A DNA stretch of 64,000 nucleotides from Marinobacterium stanieri (GTDB lineage Bacteria > Pseudomonadota > Gammaproteobacteria > Pseudomonadales > Balneatricaceae), in assembly GCF_900155945.1 (NCBI RefSeq), contig NZ_FTMN01000008.1:62001-126000 (forward strand), read 5' to 3'. Shown here one piece after another: positions 54,829 to 64,000 of this stretch (position 1 is its first letter; each line of letters starts with the position of its first letter). The translations under genes were made by a program, and so were the position numbers. The notes under the pieces are model-generated. The model was not told the origin of the DNA, did no database searches, and saw only the letters and a list, made by a program, of their open reading frames with translations.

Positions 54829-56700
54829 ATGCATGCCGAACAGTTGGAAGTTGCAGAGTTTTTTGCCCGCCACCAGCCATTTAATCTCCTGCCCGAAGAT
54901 CGGCTGGAACAGCTGGCAGGCGAAGTGGATGTGGCCTATTTCAAGGCCGGTACCCAGATCAAGGAGTTCGGTGACGAAATCAGCGACTGGTACATCATTC
55001 GCAGTGGTGCGGTGGAGGTTTATCGTCGCAACGGCGATCTCTATAACCGGCTCAGTGAAGGCGGCTTCTTTGGTGAGTTCGGGCTGCTGCGGCATGGACG
55101 GGTACGCTTTCCCATCAAGGCGTTGGAAGACACCCTGGTGTACCTGATACCGGAAGATGTCTTTAACGATCTGTTTGATAACAATGAAGCCTTTGCCGAT
55201 ATTGTCGAGGTTGAGGACCGCACCCGCCTCAGGCAGGCGGTGGCACGGCGGCGAGAAGATGCCAATGAGCTGATGACCGCCAAAATCGAAACCCTGGTAG
55301 GCCGGGATGCAGTAACGCTGCCGCCCACGGCCAGTGTGCGTGAAGCGGCCATTCGCATGAGTGAGGAAGGTGTTTCCTCGGTGCTGGTGCTGGATGAGCA
55401 GATGGAAGAGGAGCCGGTGGTGGGAATTATCACCGACCGGGACCTGCGCAACCGCCTGATCACCCCGGGGCTCAGTTTTGATACGCCGGTCAGCGAGATC
55501 ATGACCTCAGAGTTGATTTCGGTGGAGTATGGCCAGTTTGTATTCGAAGCCATGCTGTTGATGCTCAGGCACAACGTGCACCACCTGCCGGTGCTCAAAA
55601 AGCAGCGTCCGCTTGGGGTGATCGCCATCTCGGATATTATCCGCTACGAGTCCCAGAACAGTCTCTTTGTGGTCAGCAGCATCTTCCGCGCGCAAAGCCT
55701 GGAGGAGCTGAGTGCCCTGAAGAGTGATGTAAGTGCTTGCTTCTTGCGCATGGTCAATGAAGATGCCAACTCGCAGATGATTGGCACCGCCATGTCGGTG
55801 ATCGGACGCAGCTTCAAACAACGCCTGCTGGAGCTGGGTGAGGAAAAGCTGGGGCCACCCCCGATTCCCTACTGCTTCCTGGCGCTGGGGTCCATGGCGC
55901 GTGAAGAGCAGCTGATAGTTACCGACCAGGACAACGCCATGATCCTGGATAACCGCTATGACCCTGACCAGCATGATGAGTACTTCAAGGCACTGGCGCA
56001 GTTTGTCTGTGACGGTCTGGATGCCTGCGGTTACACCTATTGCAACGGCGATATCATGGCCACCAATTCGCGCTGGCGTCAGCCGCTCAAAGTCTGGGAG
56101 CAGTATTTTACCGACTGGATTGAAAAGCCGACCCCCGAGTTTCTGCTTAACAGCTCCATCTTCTTTGATATTGAAGGGGTCTGGGGTGAAACCCGTTGGG
56201 CAGTGATGCTCAATGACCTGATTCTGCGCAAGGCGCGCAAGAACCCGCGTTTCCTGGCCTGTATGGCGCGTAACGCCCTGCAGCGCACGCCGCCGCTGGG
56301 ATTCTTCAAGGACTTTGTGATGGAGACCGACGGTCGCCACAGCAACTCCATCAATATGAAACGCCGGGGTACAGCGCCTCTGGCCGATCTGGTGCGCGTG
56401 CACGCCCTGGCGATAGGCTCGCGGGAGCACAATACCTTTGATCGTCTCAGGGACATCATCGACTCCGACCTGTTGCCGCGCGGGCGGGGGCCTGACCTGC
56501 GAGATGCGCTGGAGCTGATCGCCATGGTGCGTATTCGCCACCAGGCGCTGGATGTGGAGGCAGGGAATGAGCCGGACAACAACGTTGAGCCGGAAAACCT
56601 GTCGGACTTTGAGCGCAAGAATCTCAAGGATGCATTCCAGATACTGTCCAATGCACAGAAATTCCTGAAGTACCGTTATCAACCGGGGCGGGTGGGCTGA
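54829..56700 (+). CDS. cNMP-binding / CBS / DUF294 nucleotidyltransferase-like signalling protein
   Basis: A 623-residue cytoplasmic protein. A cyclic-nucleotide-binding fold (about 10-135) is followed by a CBS pair (about 150-275; VGIITDRDLRNRLI) and a DUF294 nucleotidyltransferase domain. The last has an apparently intact active-site motif, LGSMAREEQLIVTDQDNAMI (from about residue 350), resembling GlnD. A C-terminal helical DUF294_C domain closes it. Such proteins usually sit beside a transporter gene and the same exonuclease. It overlaps the exonuclease gene by one base. Target and nucleotide are unknown. Confidence 0.9.
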   Translation: MHAEQLEVAEFFARHQPFNLLPEDRLEQLAGEVDVAYFKAGTQIKEFGDEISDWYIIRSGAVEVYRRNGDLYNRLSEGGFFGEFGLLRHGRVRFPIKALEDTLVYLIPEDVFNDLFDNNEAFADIVEVEDRTRLRQAVARRREDANELMTAKIETLVGRDAVTLPPTASVREAAIRMSEEGVSSVLVLDEQMEEEPVVGIITDRDLRNRLITPGLSFDTPVSEIMTSELISVEYGQFVFEAMLLMLRHNVHHLPVLKKQRPLGVIAISDIIRYESQNSLFVVSSIFRAQSLEELSALKSDVSACFLRMVNEDANSQMIGTAMSVIGRSFKQRLLELGEEKLGPPPIPYCFLALGSMAREEQLIVTDQDNAMILDNRYDPDQHDEYFKALAQFVCDGLDACGYTYCNGDIMATNSRWRQPLKVWEQYFTDWIEKPTPEFLLNSSIFFDIEGVWGETRWAVMLNDLILRKARKNPRFLACMARNALQRTPPLGFFKDFVMETDGRHSNSINMKRRGTAPLADLVRVHALAIGSREHNTFDRLRDIIDSDLLPRGRGPDLRDALELIAMVRIRHQALDVEAGNEPDNNVEPENLSDFERKNLKDAFQILSNAQKFLKYRYQPGRVG

Positions 56701-57455
56701 TGCTGTATCTCAACAAGGAGAAACTGCAAAACGAACCCTCGATGGCGGTACAGGATCCGGATGTCACCGACTGGCCGCAGCGGTTTTCCGAGCTGGCTTT
56801 CAGTGCCGGTTATCCGGCACTGAAAGCCTACTATGCGGCGGGCGTCGTCGCGCCGGATACGCCTTTGGTGGATGTCCCTCTGGTGGCACTGGACTTTGAA
56901 ACCACCAGTCTGAACCCTCAGCAGGGCGGCATTGTCAGCATCGGGCTGGTGCCGATGAGCATTCACCGTATTCAAAGCTCTGAAGCTCGTCACTGGGTAC
57001 TCAAGCCACGTGCGCGGCTGAGCAGCGAGTCGGTGGTGGTGCATGGCATTACCCACTCAGAAGTGGAAGCCGCGCCGGATCTGATTCGTATTCTGGACGA
57101 GCTGCTGGAACAGCTCAGGGGCAAGGTGGTAGTGGTGCACCACCGTGGTATCGAGCGGGCCTTCCTGAATTCAGCCCTCAAAGCGCGGATTCGTGAGGGA
57201 ATCGAGTTTCCGGTCATCGATACCATGGAGCTGGAAGCGCGCCTGTACCGCAGCAAGCGTCCCAGCCTCTGGGCTCGCTTGATCGGCCGCAAGCCGGTAT
57301 CCATACGGCTGGCGCAAAGCCGGGAACGGTATCACCTGCCGTTCTATCGCCCTCATCATGCCCTGACGGATGCCATTGCCTGCGGTGAGCTGCTGCTGGC
57401 ACAAGTGGCCAATCGCTTTGATCCAGAGACGCCCATTTCGGAGCTTTGGCGTTAA
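56700..57455 (+). CDS. DnaQ-like 3'-5' exonuclease
   Basis: A 251-residue DEDDh-type exonuclease. The N-terminal 55 residues are an extra helical part. Exo I is D65-F-E67 in LDFETTSLNP. Exo II is recognisable as VHHRGIERAFLN, with Glu where Asp is usual. Exo III is HHALTDA (HxxxxD type). The substitution in Exo II leaves activity likely but not certain. It is coupled to the DUF294 gene by a one-base overlap, a frequent pairing; the functional link is not known. Confidence 0.88.
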   Translation: MLYLNKEKLQNEPSMAVQDPDVTDWPQRFSELAFSAGYPALKAYYAAGVVAPDTPLVDVPLVALDFETTSLNPQQGGIVSIGLVPMSIHRIQSSEARHWVLKPRARLSSESVVVHGITHSEVEAAPDLIRILDELLEQLRGKVVVVHHRGIERAFLNSALKARIREGIEFPVIDTMELEARLYRSKRPSLWARLIGRKPVSIRLAQSRERYHLPFYRPHHALTDAIACGELLLAQVANRFDPETPISELWR

Positions 57456-57513
57456 CGCAAAAGGGCCAGAGTTGTTCAGTACTCGGCTCTTGCCTTGGCA
57501 ACCCGGCAGGGTG

Positions 57514-59151
57514 TTATACCCTGAACCGGCCCACCTGCTGTTGCAGAGACTGCGCATAGCGATCCAGTGATTGGCTGATACTGCCGATCTCCTGAGAGCG
57601 CTGGGCACCGGCCGCTGCCAGGTCATTGACCTCGGTGATACTGCGGTTGATCTCGTCGACCACCTGGGTTTGTTCTTCAGTGGCGGATGCCACACTGGTG
57701 TTGACGTCACTGATGTGGGCAAGTCCCTGAAGAATGGACTGCAGCTCGCTGTCGGCCTGTTCCGACAGGGCTTCGGTGTCACGGGCCTGGCGGCTGCCGA
57801 CTTCCATCAGGTTGACCACGCTGCCTACACCGGACTGCAGGGCCGTGATCATTTTCTGGATGTTCTCGGTGGATTCCTGAGTGCGTTGAGCCAGGGTACG
57901 AACTTCGTCCGCGACAACCGCAAAGCCACGTCCCTGCTCACCGGCTCGGGCCGCTTCAATGGCTGCGTTCAGCGCCAGCAGGTTGGTTTGATCGGCGATA
58001 TCACGGATGACATCCAGCACGGTGGAGATATTGTCGGAGTCCTTCGCCAGTACCTGAACGGCTTCTACCGCCTGAGCGGCCTGATCCGCTACCTGACGTA
58101 CCTGTTGTGAGGACTGGTGGATAATATCGGCACCACGGGTACCGGTATCATTGGCGTCCTGTGTCAGCTGGGAGGCCCGGGTTGCATTGCCGGCTACCTC
58201 TTCAATGGCGCTGTGCATCTCGTTGATCGCGGTGGCGACCATGGCGATGGAGTCCGTCTGGCGGCTCACGCCTTCGTCGTTTTCATGAGCTGCACGGGCC
58301 AGGTGGCTGGACTCCTGGCCCAGGTCGTTACTCAGTTTCTGTACGCTGGCAATCATCTGTTGCAGGTTGTTGAGTACCTGGTTAAAGATGCTGGCGAGCT
58401 GGCCCAGGTCATCATTCGATTCCACCGGGATACGCTGGGTCAGGTCACCTTCACCCTGTGCAATGTTATCCAGCTGGTCACGCAGGCGGGTGATGGACTG
58501 AATGATCAGGCGCATGAAGACCACAAACAGTCCCAAACTGATCAGTATGGCCGCAAGAGTGACGAGCGTGGAAATCCACAGGGCATTTTCACTCTGAGCT
58601 GCCGCTTCATCGGCATGGGCGTGCGTTTCTTCTTCAAGGTGGGCACCCACAGTGTCAAAGTGGTCACGCAGGCTGCTGAACAGTGGTGCCGTCTCGGTTT
58701 TGGCTACGGCAATGGCCTCGCCGGGCTGACCGTTCTGAGCCAGCTGCAGCGCCTTGCGTGCAGAGGCTTCCCAGCGATTGAAGTCCTGCTGAAAACGCTG
58801 CTCTGCACTGGCAACTTCTCCGGCTGGCAACAGCTTTACGGATGCCAGAAAACGGTCACGGGCCTGATTCAGGTTTTCATCGAAGCTGTCCAGTTGATCA
58901 GTTGCATTCTGCTGCTGAAACTGGGCATCGATATAGGCATTCTGAGCGACGAGGGCCTGATAGAGATCCCTGTCACCGTTGAGGATGGCACTGACCGCAG
59001 GCAGATAGTCGTCTGTAATGACGAGGCTTTCGGATACCAGGTGGCGCGAAGTATAGCCATTCAACAGGCCCGTCAGCACGAGTGCGATGGCGGTAAGTGC
59101 GAAGGGGAGAGCGACACGGGTTCTGAACCCGAATTTATTCAGAATAGACAT
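57514..59151 (-). CDS. Methyl-accepting chemotaxis protein
   Basis: A 545-residue chemoreceptor. Span 1 (about 12-32), a periplasmic helical sensor of about 155 residues, span 2 (about 190-212), a HAMP domain and the signalling domain are all present. The hairpin tip reads [20 protein letters not shown]. No C-terminal CheR-tethering pentapeptide is seen. The ligand is unknown. It is monocistronic and converges on the exonuclease gene. Confidence 0.95.
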   Translation of the reverse strand: MSILNKFGFRTRVALPFALTAIALVLTGLLNGYTSRHLVSESLVITDDYLPAVSAILNGDRDLYQALVAQNAYIDAQFQQQNATDQLDSFDENLNQARDRFLASVKLLPAGEVASAEQRFQQDFNRWEASARKALQLAQNGQPGEAIAVAKTETAPLFSSLRDHFDTVGAHLEEETHAHADEAAAQSENALWISTLVTLAAILISLGLFVVFMRLIIQSITRLRDQLDNIAQGEGDLTQRIPVESNDDLGQLASIFNQVLNNLQQMIASVQKLSNDLGQESSHLARAAHENDEGVSRQTDSIAMVATAINEMHSAIEEVAGNATRASQLTQDANDTGTRGADIIHQSSQQVRQVADQAAQAVEAVQVLAKDSDNISTVLDVIRDIADQTNLLALNAAIEAARAGEQGRGFAVVADEVRTLAQRTQESTENIQKMITALQSGVGSVVNLMEVGSRQARDTEALSEQADSELQSILQGLAHISDVNTSVASATEEQTQVVDEINRSITEVNDLAAAGAQRSQEIGSISQSLDRYAQSLQQQVGRFRV

Positions 59152-59200
59152 AAGTCTGACCTCTGGATGACACCGAAGTGACGCTTATAGTTATGAGGGC

Positions 59201-59206
59201 ATTATA
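59201..59206 (-). promoter_or_regulatory. Probable -10 box of the chemoreceptor gene
   Basis: TATAAT on the minus strand, within GCCTATAA, which also matches the flagellar sigma28 -10 element GCCGATAA at seven of eight. The sigma28 -35 element is not convincing, so the sigma factor is open. Confidence 0.45.
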
Positions 59207-59477
59207 GGCATGAGAAGCGGGTCGGGTGTTAACCAACATCAGGATTTCGTGAGAGTTTTTGCCCGGTTTGGGCTAAGGTTTAACCTGTGTCACTATGGAT
59301 CGCATTCAAAGAGACAAGGGGTATGTCTCGACTCAATTTTCATTGGCGCTGCAAGGGAGCTTAAGCGCAGGTGTCTAAGCTGCCAGGGGGCCTTCGCCTG
59401 ATGGTTGTACGCTGGATGTTGGCAAATGAACAGGCTGTAAGCGGATCTGCCCTGTTGACGGACGGGGGGCAGGGCTG
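59207..59477. other. Intergenic stretch, nothing specific seen
   Basis: Together with the chemoreceptor leader this makes a 326-bp gap between divergent genes. Beyond the -10 box for the chemoreceptor no clear promoter, hairpin, repeat or small gene was found. Confidence 0.5.
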
Positions 59478-61589
59478 ATGCCGGGCTCGGTCAAGCCTCT
59501 TCGCGGCGCTATACGAGTACTGGATCAATACGTCGAGCAGCTCTCCAGCAGGCCAACGCTCAGAGCCATACGTGATGGGCTGCTGGGGGTTGTGCCTTGT
59601 CTGATTCTGTCGGCAACCCTTCTGCTGATCTCGGTGTGCCTGCAAATGGCTGGCGCTGATCAAAGCCGGGTCGCTGTGTTCAGTGAGCTGCATTCACGTA
59701 TCACTGTTGCCATTCCCTATCTGGTTACCGCTTCAATCGCCTACATGATTGCTATTCAACTGCACTTGCCTCGCTTGCCGGTGCTGTTTTTGAATGTCGC
59801 TTACCTGATCTGTGTGGATCAGCTGATGGAGCAGTTCAACGGTGCTGCGCGCATGCTGTTTCTACTCAGTGCACTGCTGATTCCCATCTGGGCCACCCGT
59901 GGCCTTGCGATTCTGCATGCTCAGTCATGGTGTCAGCTGACACGTGCCGAGGGGGCTGGCAGCCAGGTCAGGGATACGCTGAATTTTATTATTCCCGGCA
60001 TGCTGGTGGCTGCTGCCGTTATTCTGGTGATGCTGGGTGTCATCCTGGTACTACCCGACCCCAAGTGGATTAATTACTACCTGTTTCTGGATGCGGCCAA
60101 CGAGCCCTATGAAGTGGGGCTGACCTACAGCATTTTGAATTCCCTGCTCTGGTTCTTTGGTGTGCATGGCTACCATGCGCTTCTGCCGGTGCTGGAGGGC
60201 CTGAACCAGGCTCTGATGCTGAATCACACCACGGTGATGGCCGGTGGCTCGGGCCTCGAGTATCCAATGAATACCTCGTTTCTCGGCGCTTTCGTGTTTA
60301 TTGGCGGCAGCGGGGCGACCCTGTCTTTGGCGTTGGCACTGCTGGTGACCACTCGGGTCAAGGCCCTGCGCGTATTGGCACTGGCCAGCCTGCCGTTTGC
60401 GTTCATGAATGTGAACGAGCTGCTGCTGTTCGGTCTGCCGATCATTTTCAATCCGCGCCTGCTGATCCCTTTTATGCTTGTCCCGGCGGCGAATGTATTG
60501 CTTGGGTTGGCCGTGATCCAGGCCGGCTGGGTGCAGGCTCCTTTCATGGATGTGCCTTTCAACAGTCCTATAGTATTGAATGCCTATCTGGCGACGGGGG
60601 GCGATGCAGGGGCTGTATTGCTGCAATTCGCCAATCTTGCGGTGGGCATGTTGCTCTATCGTCCCTTTGTTCGAGGCCTGGAAGCCCGCTTTGAAGAGGG
60701 GCAAGGGGCTGTCATGCGCTCAATCGAAACCCTGTTTTCACGACGTTTCGAGGAAGCGCAATATCAGTCCCAGGATCCTGTCACCGATGGCCTGCGTGAG
60801 CGGCAGAGCAAGATCCAGTTGCAGCGTGATCTTGGTGAGCTGGGTGATTATGAGTTTTTGCTGGAATACCAGCCGCAGGTGGACCCCGTAACGGGGCAGG
60901 TGACCGGGGTAGAGGCGCTGGTAAGAGCGGAAAGCTCCGATGGCAGGCTGTTGTCTCCGGCACAATTTTTACCGCAACTGGAAAGGGGCGGAGTCCTCAA
61001 AACGCTGGACCTGTGGGTGGCAGAAGAGGCCTGTCGTCAGGCTGATGAGTGGGCCGATCGGGGCTACACATTTCCGGTCAGTATCAACATCTCGGCCGAA
61101 GGTTTGAGCTCGCCGGAGGTGATCGATACGCTGACCAACCTCCTCACCGAGTGTCATGGCCGTGTGGCGGTGGAAATCACGGAAGATTCGCTCTCGGCCA
61201 GTCCCGAGACAGTGCGACATCACATAGAACGCATTCGTGAGCTGGATGTTCAGGTGCACATCGATGACTTCGGTACAGGGTTTTCCGCGCTGGGCTATCT
61301 GAGCCAGTATCCGATAGATGTGATCAAGGTCGACCGCAGTTTTGTAAATGCGTTGGAAACCGATAAGGGCTCCAAGGTGTTCAATGGCATTCTCAGTTTT
61401 GCCGAAGCCCTTGAACTGGGGGTGATTGTCGAAGGGGTCGAAACCGAACAGCAGCTTGCATATGTGCTGAATACGGATCGTGTCTCGGTACAGGGGTGGT
61501 TGTATAGTCGGTCGCTACGTGCCGAACAGATCCCGGCGTTCGTTGATCAACATGCTGAACGTGCGCTCCCTGCCACCGCCTCCGCATGA
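59478..61589 (+). CDS. PTS EIIC-like membrane domain fused to an EAL phosphodiesterase
   Basis: A 703-residue fusion. Residues 25-395 form a PTS EIIC-type membrane domain with about ten spans. Its motifs WFFGVHGYHALLPVLEGL (about 225-242) and NELLLFGLPIIFNPRLLIPF (about 313-332) are those of the lactose/cellobiose EIIC family. Residues 450-690 are an EAL domain with E479-A-L, NIS, EITE, DDFGTGFSAL, KVDRSF, EGVETE and QGWLYSR all present, so it should hydrolyse c-di-GMP. No EIIA/EIIB genes are near. A sugar-sensing phosphodiesterase is the natural reading. Confidence 0.9.
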   Translation: MPGSVKPLRGAIRVLDQYVEQLSSRPTLRAIRDGLLGVVPCLILSATLLLISVCLQMAGADQSRVAVFSELHSRITVAIPYLVTASIAYMIAIQLHLPRLPVLFLNVAYLICVDQLMEQFNGAARMLFLLSALLIPIWATRGLAILHAQSWCQLTRAEGAGSQVRDTLNFIIPGMLVAAAVILVMLGVILVLPDPKWINYYLFLDAANEPYEVGLTYSILNSLLWFFGVHGYHALLPVLEGLNQALMLNHTTVMAGGSGLEYPMNTSFLGAFVFIGGSGATLSLALALLVTTRVKALRVLALASLPFAFMNVNELLLFGLPIIFNPRLLIPFMLVPAANVLLGLAVIQAGWVQAPFMDVPFNSPIVLNAYLATGGDAGAVLLQFANLAVGMLLYRPFVRGLEARFEEGQGAVMRSIETLFSRRFEEAQYQSQDPVTDGLRERQSKIQLQRDLGELGDYEFLLEYQPQVDPVTGQVTGVEALVRAESSDGRLLSPAQFLPQLERGGVLKTLDLWVAEEACRQADEWADRGYTFPVSINISAEGLSSPEVIDTLTNLLTECHGRVAVEITEDSLSASPETVRHHIERIRELDVQVHIDDFGTGFSALGYLSQYPIDVIKVDRSFVNALETDKGSKVFNGILSFAEALELGVIVEGVETEQQLAYVLNTDRVSVQGWLYSRSLRAEQIPAFVDQHAERALPATASA

Positions 61590-61710
61590 AAGATATCCGC
61601 AAGGGCGTTGTTTCACCGGGGCTGATCGGCGAAAATAGGCCTAATTCACGACTAACCGCACACAGGGGGCTTGTGCCCCTGTCCCTGTTCAGAGCATAAG
61701 ACCCGAATTC

Positions 61711-63288
61711 ATGTCCATAGCCCAGGAAGTATCCAACCGCCGCACTTTTGCGATCATTTCTCACCCTGACGCCGGTAAGACCACCATCACCGAGAAGTTG
61801 TTGCTGCTCGGTCAGTTGATCCAGGTGGCCGGTACCGTCAAGGGGCGTGGCAGTGACCGTCATGCTACCTCTGACTGGATGAGCATGGAGCAGGAACGCG
61901 GTATCTCCATCACCTCTTCCGTGATGCAGTTCCCCTACAATGACCGTACTGTGAACCTGCTGGATACACCGGGGCACGAAGACTTCTCGGAAGATACCTA
62001 CCGTACTCTGACCGCCGTGGATTCGGCGCTGATGGTGGTGGATGGCGCCAAGGGTGTCGAGGAACGCACCATCAAACTGATGGATGTCTGTCGTCTGCGC
62101 GACACGCCGATCTTTTCCTTCGTCAACAAACTGGACCGCGATATCCGCGACCCCATCGAACTGTTGGACGAGATCGAAGAAGTACTGAAAATCGAGGCGT
62201 CACCGATCAACTGGCCGATCGGCTCCGGCAAGTGGTTCAAGGGGGTGTATAACCTGTACACCGACACCATCCACCTGTTTACACCGGGCCAGGGACATGC
62301 GCTGCCGGAAGACAAGCGGATCCAGGGGCTTGATTCCGATGAAGCCCGCGCACTGCTGGACGATGAGTACGACGACTACGTTGAAGAGATCGAACTGGTG
62401 AAGGGTGCCTGTCATGAATGGGATCAGGATGCGTACCTGGCCGGTAAAATGACTCCGGTATTCTTCGGTACCGCGCTGGGTAATTTCGGCGTTAAAGAGA
62501 TGCTGGACGAATTTGTCGAGTGGGCTCCGGCACCGCCGGCCCGCGCTACGGAAACCCGTGAAGTCAAAGCGGATGAAGAGGGCTTCAGCGGTTTCGTGTT
62601 CAAGATCCAGGCAAACATGGACCCGAAGCACCGTGACCGTATCGCCTTCATGCGTATCTGTTCGGGTTCCTACACCCGCGGCATGAAAATGAAACATGTG
62701 CGTATTGGTAAGGATGTGCGCATCGCCGATGCGGTGACCTTCATTGCCGGTGACCGCGAGAATGTGGAAGAGGCCTGGTCGGGCGATATTATCGGCCTGC
62801 ATAACCATGGCACCATCCAGATCGGTGACACCTTCACCTCTGGCGAAGCACTTAAATTTACCGGTATCCCGCACTTTGCGCCGGAAATGTTCCGCCGTGT
62901 CCGCCCGACGGATCCGCTGAAGATGAAGCAGTTGCAGAAAGGCCTGCAGCAGCTGTCCGAGGAAGGTGCGGTACAGCTGTTCCAGCCGGTGAAGAACAAC
63001 GACCTGATTCTGGGTGCGGTTGGTCAGCTGCAGTTCGATGTGGTGGTGTTCCGCCTCAAGGACGAATACAAGGTTGATTGCCTGTACGAGCCGATCAGTG
63101 TGCAGACGGCGCGTTGGGTTGAGTGCGATGACAACAAGATGCTGGGTGACTTCGAGCGTAAAGCCTACGAAAACCTGGCCTACGATGGTGCCGGTTTGCT
63201 CACCTATCTGGCACCGACCCGCGTAAACCTGTCTCTGACCGAAGAGCGCTGGCCGGAGGTTCGCTTCCGCGCCACACGTGAGCACTGA
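61711..63288 (+). CDS. prfC: Peptide chain release factor 3
   Basis: A 525-residue class II release factor GTPase that recycles RF1/RF2. It starts [25 protein letters not shown], with the P-loop near residues 18-25, [15 protein letters not shown] and NKLDRD, and the RF3 C-terminal domain. Length is normal. The leader (61590-61710) holds a small hairpin, ACAGGGG / CCCCTGT at about 61664-61683. The ribosome site is poor. In E. coli rimI, prfC and a yjjV gene are also neighbours. Confidence 0.98.
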   Translation: MSIAQEVSNRRTFAIISHPDAGKTTITEKLLLLGQLIQVAGTVKGRGSDRHATSDWMSMEQERGISITSSVMQFPYNDRTVNLLDTPGHEDFSEDTYRTLTAVDSALMVVDGAKGVEERTIKLMDVCRLRDTPIFSFVNKLDRDIRDPIELLDEIEEVLKIEASPINWPIGSGKWFKGVYNLYTDTIHLFTPGQGHALPEDKRIQGLDSDEARALLDDEYDDYVEEIELVKGACHEWDQDAYLAGKMTPVFFGTALGNFGVKEMLDEFVEWAPAPPARATETREVKADEEGFSGFVFKIQANMDPKHRDRIAFMRICSGSYTRGMKMKHVRIGKDVRIADAVTFIAGDRENVEEAWSGDIIGLHNHGTIQIGDTFTSGEALKFTGIPHFAPEMFRRVRPTDPLKMKQLQKGLQQLSEEGAVQLFQPVKNNDLILGAVGQLQFDVVVFRLKDEYKVDCLYEPISVQTARWVECDDNKMLGDFERKAYENLAYDGAGLLTYLAPTRVNLSLTEERWPEVRFRATREH

Positions 63289-63297
63289 TTGCTCGCC

Positions 63298-63322
63298 GGC
63301 ACAGGCCGTTCAGGCCTGTGCC
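63298..63322. terminator. Hairpin between prfC and the tatD-family gene
   Basis: Perfect ten-base stem GGCACAGGCC / GGCCTGTGCC with a GTTCA loop, 9 bp after the prfC stop. Only a weak T run follows (ATACTTT), so it may be a partial terminator. Confidence 0.6.
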
Positions 63323-63333
63323 ATACTTTCCTC

Positions 63334-64000
63334 ATGCTGATTGATACCCATTGCCATCTCGACTTCCCGAATTTTTCTGTTGACCGCGCTGCGGTGATAG
63401 AGCGTGCGCGTTCTGAGGGTGTTGAGCAGATTGTGGTGCCGTCGGTGACTGTGGATAACTTTCAGTCCGTTCTGGACGTGTGTGCGGGTGCGCCTGCACT
63501 GTTTCCCGCATTGGGGCTGCATCCCTGTTTTACCCATGAGCCTGCTGCAGCCATTGAACAGCTGGGGCAGGTGCTGACTAGCCATCACCCGGTTGCCGTC
63601 GGCGAAATAGGTTTGGATTTTCGCCCGGGGCAAGCGCCAGCCGAGATTCAGGTGCCGCTTTTCGAGCAGCAACTGACACTGGCCCGTGAGCACGACCTGC
63701 CCGTCTTGCTGCATGTGGTTAAGGCCCATGACGAGGTGCTGAAACGCTTACGCCAGTGCCAGTTGCCCAGAGGCGGCATCGTGCATGCCTTTTCCGGCAG
63801 TGAGCAGCAGGCGCGTGAATATGCAAAGCTGGGGTTCAAGCTGGGGTTTGGCGGGGCTTTTACCCATGCCAGGGCGCGCAAGTTACAGCGTTTGGCCGCG
63901 GAACTACCATTAGAATGGCTGGTGTTGGAAACCGATGCGCCGGATATGCCGTTGGCCGGCTATCAGGGAGAAAGGAATGAGCCGGCCCGTGTGGCAGAGG
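63334..64000 (+). CDS. yjjV: TatD-family metal-dependent hydrolase, YjjV-like (partial at window end)
   Basis: Open from the ATG at 63334 to the window edge, 222 codons visible. It has the metal motif DTHCHLDF, then LGLHP, GEIGLD, LLHV, HAFSGS and ETDAPDMP, which together give all TatD metal ligands. The last visible motif resembles YjjV (APDMPLAGYQGERNEP). About 35-40 residues of the C terminus are beyond the window. TatD relatives are 3'-5' exonucleases or deoxynucleases. It lies downstream of prfC. Confidence 0.92.
   Translation, partial: MLIDTHCHLDFPNFSVDRAAVIERARSEGVEQIVVPSVTVDNFQSVLDVCAGAPALFPALGLHPCFTHEPAAAIEQLGQVLTSHHPVAVGEIGLDFRPGQAPAEIQVPLFEQQLTLAREHDLPVLLHVVKAHDEVLKRLRQCQLPRGGIVHAFSGSEQQAREYAKLGFKLGFGGAFTHARARKLQRLAAELPLEWLVLETDAPDMPLAGYQGERNEPARVAE

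Overview
The window is a gene-dense stretch of a gammaproteobacterial chromosome. The gene content and order look like the Oceanospirillales/Pseudomonadales (a marine Marinobacterium- or Pseudomonas-like organism). Points in favour: the block rsfS-rlmH-mrdA-rodA-sltB/mltB-rlpA-dacA-dat-ybeD-lipB-lipA, the block leuS-lptE-holA, the operon miaB-ybeZ-ybeY-corC-lnt, a DUF1820 gene, a RegBA/RoxSR-type redox two-component system, and glnA-glnL-glnG. The taxon is an inference from synteny. No rRNA, tRNA, CRISPR array, prophage or intact insertion sequence was seen.

Layout. 0-10 kb: ribosome/rRNA factors (rsfS partial, rlmH), the elongasome pair PBP2-RodA, a lytic transglycosylase, RlpA, DacA, a D-amino-acid aminotransferase, YbeD and the lipoate pathway (lipB, lipA). 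A 173-bp near-perfect palindromic element sits between dacA and dat. 10-18 kb: OsmC-like protein, dtd, proline iminopeptidase, an AraC regulator, a YddG-like exporter, an EAL protein with a degenerate GGDEF domain, typA and a small secreted Cys-containing protein. 18-23 kb: glnA with a textbook sigma54 promoter and two NtrC sites, then glnL-glnG behind a perfect NtrC site, then trmL. 23-36 kb: leuS-lptE-holA-cytochrome c on the minus strand, a MITE-like palindrome, an unusual membrane-anchored phosphate-binding-protein/OmpA fusion, ybeL, and lnt-corC-ybeY-ybeZ-miaB on the minus strand. 36-40 kb: DUF1820, a lipoprotein, and the complete EF-P lysylation set (epmB, efp, epmA).

40-47 kb is the most accessory part: an MDR oxidoreductase, a proline-racemase-superfamily protein whose two catalytic Cys positions read Ser and Thr, a polar amino-acid ABC transporter behind a sigma54 promoter with an upstream NtrC-type site, an RpiR-type regulator and a MalY/PatB-type aminotransferase. 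Together these look like a nitrogen-controlled uptake and catabolic unit for an amino or imino acid that is not identified here.

47-64 kb: leuA, a HolD-like psi subunit with a long Pro/Ala linker, rimI, a CbiM-like membrane protein, regBA (regB apparently starts at CTG behind its own promoter and a RegA-type operator), a BCCT transporter followed by a cNMP/CBS/DUF294 protein and a DnaQ-like exonuclease, a chemoreceptor, a PTS-EIIC/EAL fusion, prfC and a tatD-family gene cut by the window end. The main regulatory theme is nitrogen control (NtrC/sigma54 at three places); secondary themes are cell-wall growth, c-di-GMP turnover and redox control.
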